Shown here: positions 60,275-64,000 of the stretch, in pieces | Position numbering within the stretch: the first letter of the stretch is position 1 | Layout: each line of letters begins with the position of its first letter | From: Candidatus Melainabacteria bacterium | Lineage (GTDB): Bacteria > Cyanobacteriota > Vampirovibrionia > Obscuribacterales > Obscuribacteraceae | DNA length: 64,000 nucleotides | Assembly: GCA_016699165.1 (NCBI GenBank) | Contig: CP064963.1 | Coordinates: 248,001-312,000, forward strand | Direction: 5' to 3' | The notes under the pieces: model-generated | What the model saw: only the letters and a program-made list of their open reading frames with translations | Told to the model about the DNA's origin: nothing | Database searches by the model: none | Translations under genes and position numbers: made by a program

Positions 60275-61309
60275 TTAATAGCGCAATAACATCACTTGCC
60301 CGTTCCATTTTTTAAGCGTATTTTTGGATAGAAATTCCAGACTTCCGTGTTTAGCCAAAGTCTCTCTTGCTATTTCATGCAAAGGCGTAAATTCAAGCAA
60401 TCCGCTATTGTCCCATGCAGGGGTTTCAAGCAAAAGCTGAGCTGCACGACCTTCAACTACGCAAGCAATCATTTCGTCGTTGGCAGATACTAGCTTGTGA
60501 CTGCCTGCCGCTTCATTGCACTTCAAAAGCCATTCTTTGGAAGTGTTTTCCTGAATAAGCTCGGCAATTTTGCTGCCTAGTTCGGCTTGAGAATTTCCAC
60601 CAGTTGCATGCACCACTTCATCAATACAAGCAATCACATTCAATGATGATTTTTTAAAATCTTCACTGGTGGCTGCAGTCAACGAATTGCCAACGATAAC
60701 GGCAGGAGATTCAAGTTTAGCGCTAAGTGCAGACATAGCATCCAAAAACTCTTTGATCCATTTGATATCGTGTTCGCCTCTGTGAGCCTTGCCATCTTTA
60801 TCGGCTTGAGTTGTGACTTTGTGTTTATAGATTTTATTCACTAACTCCAACTCAGGCGACGATTCGAGTATCTCCAAATGATCGTTTTGTCCCTTAAATA
60901 CTTGAATAGCTCGAGGCTCAAGTTGAAACATGATGTATCGGCGCGATTGTTGTTCGGCATACAGACTTTCAAGTGCAGAAAAATACTCACCCATATATTG
61001 TCGCTCTGGCAAATAGGTGTAATAAAGCTTGGTAGCAGCAAATTCAGGCGAAACAAATATGCCGAAAGATTTAGCACCCGTGCTTAAATCTAACTGTTCA
61101 ATTTCTTGGTTCACTTTATTGAGCAGATTTTCAGTTAGAGCCGACTGTAAACCGGCCTCTTTTATAACTTCATGACACTTGCTGCGCATATGCCCTGGGT
61201 CGTGCAATTGTTTTTCTGAGCCAGAATGAACTCGAAAGAAAAATGAAAACGCAGGTGCCTTTTGTTTTTCAATCAGGTACGAAAAATCTTTTGTAAGTGT
61301 CAATGTCAT
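60275..61309 (-). CDS. baeRF-like protein (bacterial archaeo-eukaryotic release-factor family)
   Basis: 344 residues. N-terminal region (FSFFFRVHSGSEKQL, then GAKSFGIFVSPEFAATKLYY, and ESLYAEQQSRRYIMFQLEPRAIQVFKG) follows the baeRF N-domain outline; a middle helical region has a loss of the GGQ motif; the C-terminal end NGQVMLLRY matches the L-x-R-Y close of the family. Homologues are linked to ribosome hibernation or stress. Family call moderate. Confidence 0.6.
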   Translation of the reverse strand: MTLTLTKDFSYLIEKQKAPAFSFFFRVHSGSEKQLHDPGHMRSKCHEVIKEAGLQSALTENLLNKVNQEIEQLDLSTGAKSFGIFVSPEFAATKLYYTYLPERQYMGEYFSALESLYAEQQSRRYIMFQLEPRAIQVFKGQNDHLEILESSPELELVNKIYKHKVTTQADKDGKAHRGEHDIKWIKEFLDAMSALSAKLESPAVIVGNSLTAATSEDFKKSSLNVIACIDEVVHATGGNSQAELGSKIAELIQENTSKEWLLKCNEAAGSHKLVSANDEMIACVVEGRAAQLLLETPAWDNSGLLEFTPLHEIARETLAKHGSLEFLSKNTLKKWNGQVMLLRY

Positions 61310-61360
61310 GGAATTTCCTCTTTTGGTGGTGACTCATCCTTTCGGTTGAGCAATGATCTA

Positions 61361-61636
61361 TTAGCGTTTTAAAGTTGTGTCAATCATCCCAAGCGCGTGC
61401 TCTGTGTCTTTTAGATGCGCTCTTGTCTTTTGTATTTCTAATTCAAGTTGTGCAACCTGTTTGGCTTTATGCTCCAAGTCGGTTTCCAAGTCACTTCTTT
61501 GCTTGACTAAGGAATCTCTTGAATATTTCAATTCGGCTTCGATTTTATGGTCGAACGCCTTAGACGGCTGAAAAATCGAGACGCATGTGCCTACCACGAG
61601 CACTGTTACGATTAAAATGGAACCTAAAATCTTCAT
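61361..61636 (-). CDS. Small membrane-anchored coiled-coil protein
   Basis: 91 residues: hydrophobic N-terminal anchor (~3-20), then a continuous coiled coil (DSLVKQRSDLETDLEHKAKQ, VAQLELEIQKTRAHLKDTEH). Seen next to the baeRF-like gene, same strand, 51 bases upstream. Function unknown. Confidence 0.6.
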   Translation of the reverse strand: MKILGSILIVTVLVVGTCVSIFQPSKAFDHKIEAELKYSRDSLVKQRSDLETDLEHKAKQVAQLELEIQKTRAHLKDTEHALGMIDTTLKR

Positions 61637-61712
61637 TTCTTAACCCCTCCGCAGCAAGCGTCCATACTTTACTCATGTACGGATGCTTTTCCATCAGTCT
61701 TTAGGAGGAAAC

Positions 61713-62585
61713 TTAGATGTCGATTTCTTTAGCGATGCTATTAAGATATTCGTCGATAGTAAGCTGGTGCGCGGCTGCGAGCTTCTTAAGTGTGGTGACA
61801 GTTGGACGGCTACCATTTTCGATGTCGCGCATAGTTCGCTCGCTTACGCCAACTACGGTTGCTTGAGTAAGCCCTGCTTGCTTTCTAATTTTTTCGATTG
61901 CTTTGCCGAATTTTTGATTGTGCACTAACCTTTCGGTGTCCAACTTCTCTCTGAATTCCTTATCGCAAACATAGCGAAAACTCTCAAGGTTCAAGTGAAT
62001 ATCAAGTTTTGGCCAATAGATAAAACTACCGCCTTCATCTATTTTGAATTCCGTTTTCTTTTTGTCACTGATACCATTAAAAGCAGCGAAATCAGAAAGA
62101 TTAACTACATAGGTTTCAAGCGCGCAGCTAGTTACTATGATGGTTCCGTGGTTGCTGACCTGGGCTGTCGCAATTAAGTCATGCTGTGAATCCCAAGCCC
62201 ATGCACGCATGACGCGGGCAGGCGTTAGTTTGTCTGAATTTGAAATCGCGAGAATATTTTTTGACATATGCAAATTGGCGCGAGCAAAGAATTGAGGAAT
62301 GAACTTAGCGTCAACATCTAGATGAACGAATAGCACACGCAATTTTCGTAATTGATTTGCTTCTTTGATTACGTGGCTAGCTTTGGGAAGCGCTTCAGCT
62401 GAACTTATTACGAAAACATCTTTGAGGGAATTATTGGTTAAAGGTCTTTCGATATGATCTAGAGCTTGAATAACTAGTTGAAAATCTGGGAGGTCTTTTT
62501 TTGTCCGCTCAAGGCTTCTGAGCATTCCGTCAATGTCTTTATGTGGAATGGTATGCAATTCGTTTGTTGGTGAGTCGCTAGGCAT
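61713..62585 (-). CDS. DUF2442-like and XRE-type HTH protein
   Basis: 290 residues. C-terminal ~65 residues are a helix-turn-helix of XRE type (AIEKIRKQAGLTQATVVGVS, ERTMRDIENGSRPTVTTLKK). The stretch before it (GGSFIYWPKLDIHLNLESFR) resembles DUF2442, which often accompanies DUF4160. The first ~180 residues are unrecognised. Its ATG overlaps the stop of the DUF4160 gene by 8 bases, so both are one transcript, like a toxin-antitoxin pair. Confidence 0.65.
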   Translation of the reverse strand: MPSDSPTNELHTIPHKDIDGMLRSLERTKKDLPDFQLVIQALDHIERPLTNNSLKDVFVISSAEALPKASHVIKEANQLRKLRVLFVHLDVDAKFIPQFFARANLHMSKNILAISNSDKLTPARVMRAWAWDSQHDLIATAQVSNHGTIIVTSCALETYVVNLSDFAAFNGISDKKKTEFKIDEGGSFIYWPKLDIHLNLESFRYVCDKEFREKLDTERLVHNQKFGKAIEKIRKQAGLTQATVVGVSERTMRDIENGSRPTVTTLKKLAAAHQLTIDEYLNSIAKEIDI

Positions 62586-62919
62586 TATTGAGGTTCTCTG
62601 AAACGCATACTTTCTGCTCCCACTCCAAAAGAACTCGATCTCGATTGGTTTTTATAAATTCATTCAATTGACGTTCTTGTTGTCCTGTAAATCCATGAAA
62701 TCGCTTTCCGCGTTTCTTCGGATAAGTGTATTGCCAGCTAAGCTTATCTGCTGTAGTGAGGTCTATATTGACTTTGATTTCCCAATGTCCAATTCTCCTT
62801 ACGTTGAAGTGAGGTGGAATATGATCATGCGACCAGAACCAGAACTCCAGTCCTTTTAGAGACTTGAGTTTGGCAATAGACTGAAAACTCGCCCATGAAA
62901 GGCAGTCTATCTTTCCCAT
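62578..62919 (-). CDS. DUF4160 family protein
   Basis: 113 residues. EFWFWSHDHIPPHFNVRR is the DUF4160 core (F-x-x-x-DH-x-PPHFH-V); the final His is replaced by Asn here. Ends LLEWEQK. Usually paired with DUF2442 proteins in predicted toxin-antitoxin modules. Precedes the HTH gene and overlaps it. Confidence 0.75.
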   Translation of the reverse strand: MGKIDCLSWASFQSIAKLKSLKGLEFWFWSHDHIPPHFNVRRIGHWEIKVNIDLTTADKLSWQYTYPKKRGKRFHGFTGQQERQLNEFIKTNRDRVLLEWEQKVCVSENLNNA

Positions 62920-63039
62920 GAGCGTTCCGGCTTTTACTCATCCTGACTTTAAAATAACAGAAACCGGCATTTTAGTCAATCAAATACGCAGATAGAAAAT
63001 GCCGGTTCGCGATGTCGTTATTTCGAAGACACATTTTTG

Positions 63040-63277
63040 TTGCCTATAACGCCACTAATTTCCGGCGCTGAAAAGGCTTATCTAGTCAGCATTTGAAAAA
63101 GCGTTCGTAAGAAAAAACACCCATTTTTACTATAGCCTGACGGGCTCAAGGTCTTGCGATACTTATTCCAATCACGTCCTGCTAGTATTAAATATGCACA
63201 TAATATCTCACAAGCCACCTCTGAAACACTGATGGGGCAAGGGTTTCAAAACGACTTTTTATTAACGCTGTAGGCAA
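63040..63277 (+). repeat. 238-bp non-coding element, copy 2
   Basis: Same length as copy 1 and aligned without a gap; by hand I count 158 of 238 positions identical. Ends TTGCCTATAACG and CGCTGTAGGCAA form an imperfect inverted repeat; the outermost pair is T-A here and C-G in copy 1, a compensating change. Shared blocks include CGTAAGAAAAA, CACCCATTTTTA, CTGACGGGCT, AGTATTAAA and ATAAT-TCTCACA. Occupies most of the gap 62920-63285, which has no ORF. Confidence 0.75.
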
Positions 63278-63285
63278 GTAAAAAC

Positions 63286-63426
63286 CTAATTAGCAAATCG
63301 CTGAGAATATTTGTTTGGCAATGTCTTCGGCGTCTCGTTACTAGATTGAATCAGAAAGTAGAGAATGTTCACGAGCGCGAGAAAGGCAAATATGAACATG
63401 GATCTAATTTCACTGGCAGCGCTCAT
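63286..63426 (-). CDS. 46-residue small membrane protein
   Basis: ATG (63426) overlaps the TGA of the TPR gene (ATGA), implying translational coupling. The peptide starts MSAASEIRSM, has one hydrophobic helix (FIFAFLALVNILYFLIQ) and a polar basic tail ending SQRFAN. Too short to be recognised; likely a membrane-inserted partner of the upstream protein. Confidence 0.6.
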   Translation of the reverse strand: MSAASEIRSMFIFAFLALVNILYFLIQSSNETPKTLPNKYSQRFAN

Positions 63427-63998
63427 TGCTTCTTGACGCTAGTATCCGATGCACGCGCCTTCTCCATAGATTTACTTACGTTCTCCAACATCTCTTTCAT
63501 GGCAGTGGTATCGTCGAGGCGAATGCACTCGTCGTAAATCTTCTTGGCGTCAGCGTCTTTACCAGCACCAACGTAAGCACCGTAAACCAAAAGGACCATA
63601 GAAGGAAATGGATCGAAGCCTTTAGCGAACTCGGTATCTGGCCTTGGTTTCATCATTGCCTGGGCAGTCTTGTGGTAGGACTGAATCTTTTCGATTGGTT
63701 TTGGATAAAGATAAATGGCGGCATCGTTATAACGCTTACCAGCAAATAATGGATACTCAAGCAAATGACCTAACGAATCGAAAGTCTGGCGCTGAGCGGC
63801 ATCGCCTTTTGCTTTGTCGAACCACAAAAGTGTGCGTTCGTTGTCATCGAGCATCATATTCAGTGAGAGCCAGTCGGCGCGTTTATTCTCTTTCTCGGCA
63901 GCGTCTTGCAGAGTAACCCATTTTCCCTTCACCTCGGGAAAGCGCTTCAACAGCGTGTTTACTTGTAATGGGACCACCTTTTGTCTCAATTCACCCAT
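63423..63998 (-). CDS. Partial TPR-like protein
   Basis: The 191 residues reach the window edge: an ATG lies at 63998, but nothing upstream is visible and the sequence reads like the inside of a longer protein. Helical, with pairs of amphipathic helices (YNDAAIYLYPKPIEKIQSYH, KDADAKKIYDECIRLDDTTA). Ends with a Lys/Ser-rich tail. A 46-residue membrane protein is coupled to its stop. Confidence 0.6.
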   Translation of the reverse strand: MGELRQKVVPLQVNTLLKRFPEVKGKWVTLQDAAEKENKRADWLSLNMMLDDNERTLLWFDKAKGDAAQRQTFDSLGHLLEYPLFAGKRYNDAAIYLYPKPIEKIQSYHKTAQAMMKPRPDTEFAKGFDPFPSMVLLVYGAYVGAGKDADAKKIYDECIRLDDTTAMKEMLENVSKSMEKARASDTSVKKQ

Positions 63999-64000
63999 TA

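Noticed and set aside
1..64000. tRNA, rRNA or insertion sequences
   Set aside because: No TTCGANNC-type T-loop in a cloverleaf context, no ribosomal signature and no transposase-like ORF was found by reading.

Overview
The window is a non-photosynthetic, diderm bacterial chromosome segment with mid-40s GC by eye. Coding density is high and strands alternate often. Evidence for an outer membrane is a YadA-type trimeric autotransporter with its C-terminal anchor. Other envelope genes include an SLH-domain protein, many secreted or lipoprotein-type hypotheticals, a WG-repeat lipoprotein, a class A PBP and a TadG-like pilus-assembly protein. This mix best fits Cyanobacteriota-related Vampirovibrionia/Melainabacteria (an Obscuribacter-like organism). 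That placement is inference from gene content; there is no rRNA or tRNA in the window to test it.

Layout. 1-12 kb: a frameshifted glutathione peroxidase, an EF-hand-like protein, vWA and TPR secreted proteins, a degenerate GGDEF protein, a tandem-DTG aspartic protease, a CorA-like transporter, a Sel1 lipoprotein, a solitary AbiEi-like protein and an ABC exporter. 12-21 kb: two divergent ABC-F ATPases, PBP1A with a coupled WG-repeat lipoprotein, and an MDR oxidoreductase. 21.8-24.7 kb (minus strand): a DUF692/MNIO enzyme between a secreted protein ending in a CPTC tail and a 68-residue protein. 25-33 kb: a Dps operon, PanE, and then a haem-oxygenase-fold diiron-type oxidase and a PLP decarboxylase behind a tyrosine-rich leader peptide and intrinsic terminator. 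34-38 kb: a GH5 glycosidase with a Pro-Thr linker and coiled-coil tail, followed by a TadG-like gene. 38-48 kb: a K+ channel, membrane and lipoproteins, an SLH protein with seven internal repeats, and an NCS1 permease. 48-54 kb: a minus-strand run of a Thr-rich membrane protein, an unknown protein, a threonine-dehydratase-like enzyme, an M19 dipeptidase and a CDP-alcohol phosphatidyltransferase. 53-57 kb: two paralogous alpha/beta hydrolases flanking the trimeric autotransporter and sharing a palindromic upstream site. 57-64 kb: a DUF4256 remnant, DUF4239, SulP, a baeRF-like protein, a DUF4160/XRE pair and a partial TPR protein with a coupled 46-residue membrane protein.

The strongest candidates for new biology are four. 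(1) A tyrosine-codon leader/attenuator controls a diiron-oxidase plus decarboxylase operon. (2) An MNIO operon has a putative secreted substrate ending in PCPTCGKG. (3) A pair of non-coding elements, each exactly 238 bp with terminal inverted repeats and an ungapped alignment, lies at 38.4 and 63.0 kb. (4) A palindromic operator is duplicated in front of both hydrolases beside the autotransporter.

Four or five genes are each broken by one base in an A/T homopolymer. That pattern points to residual long-read assembly errors rather than true pseudogenes, and should be kept in mind for every frameshift reported here. I saw no tRNA, rRNA, CRISPR array or insertion sequence.
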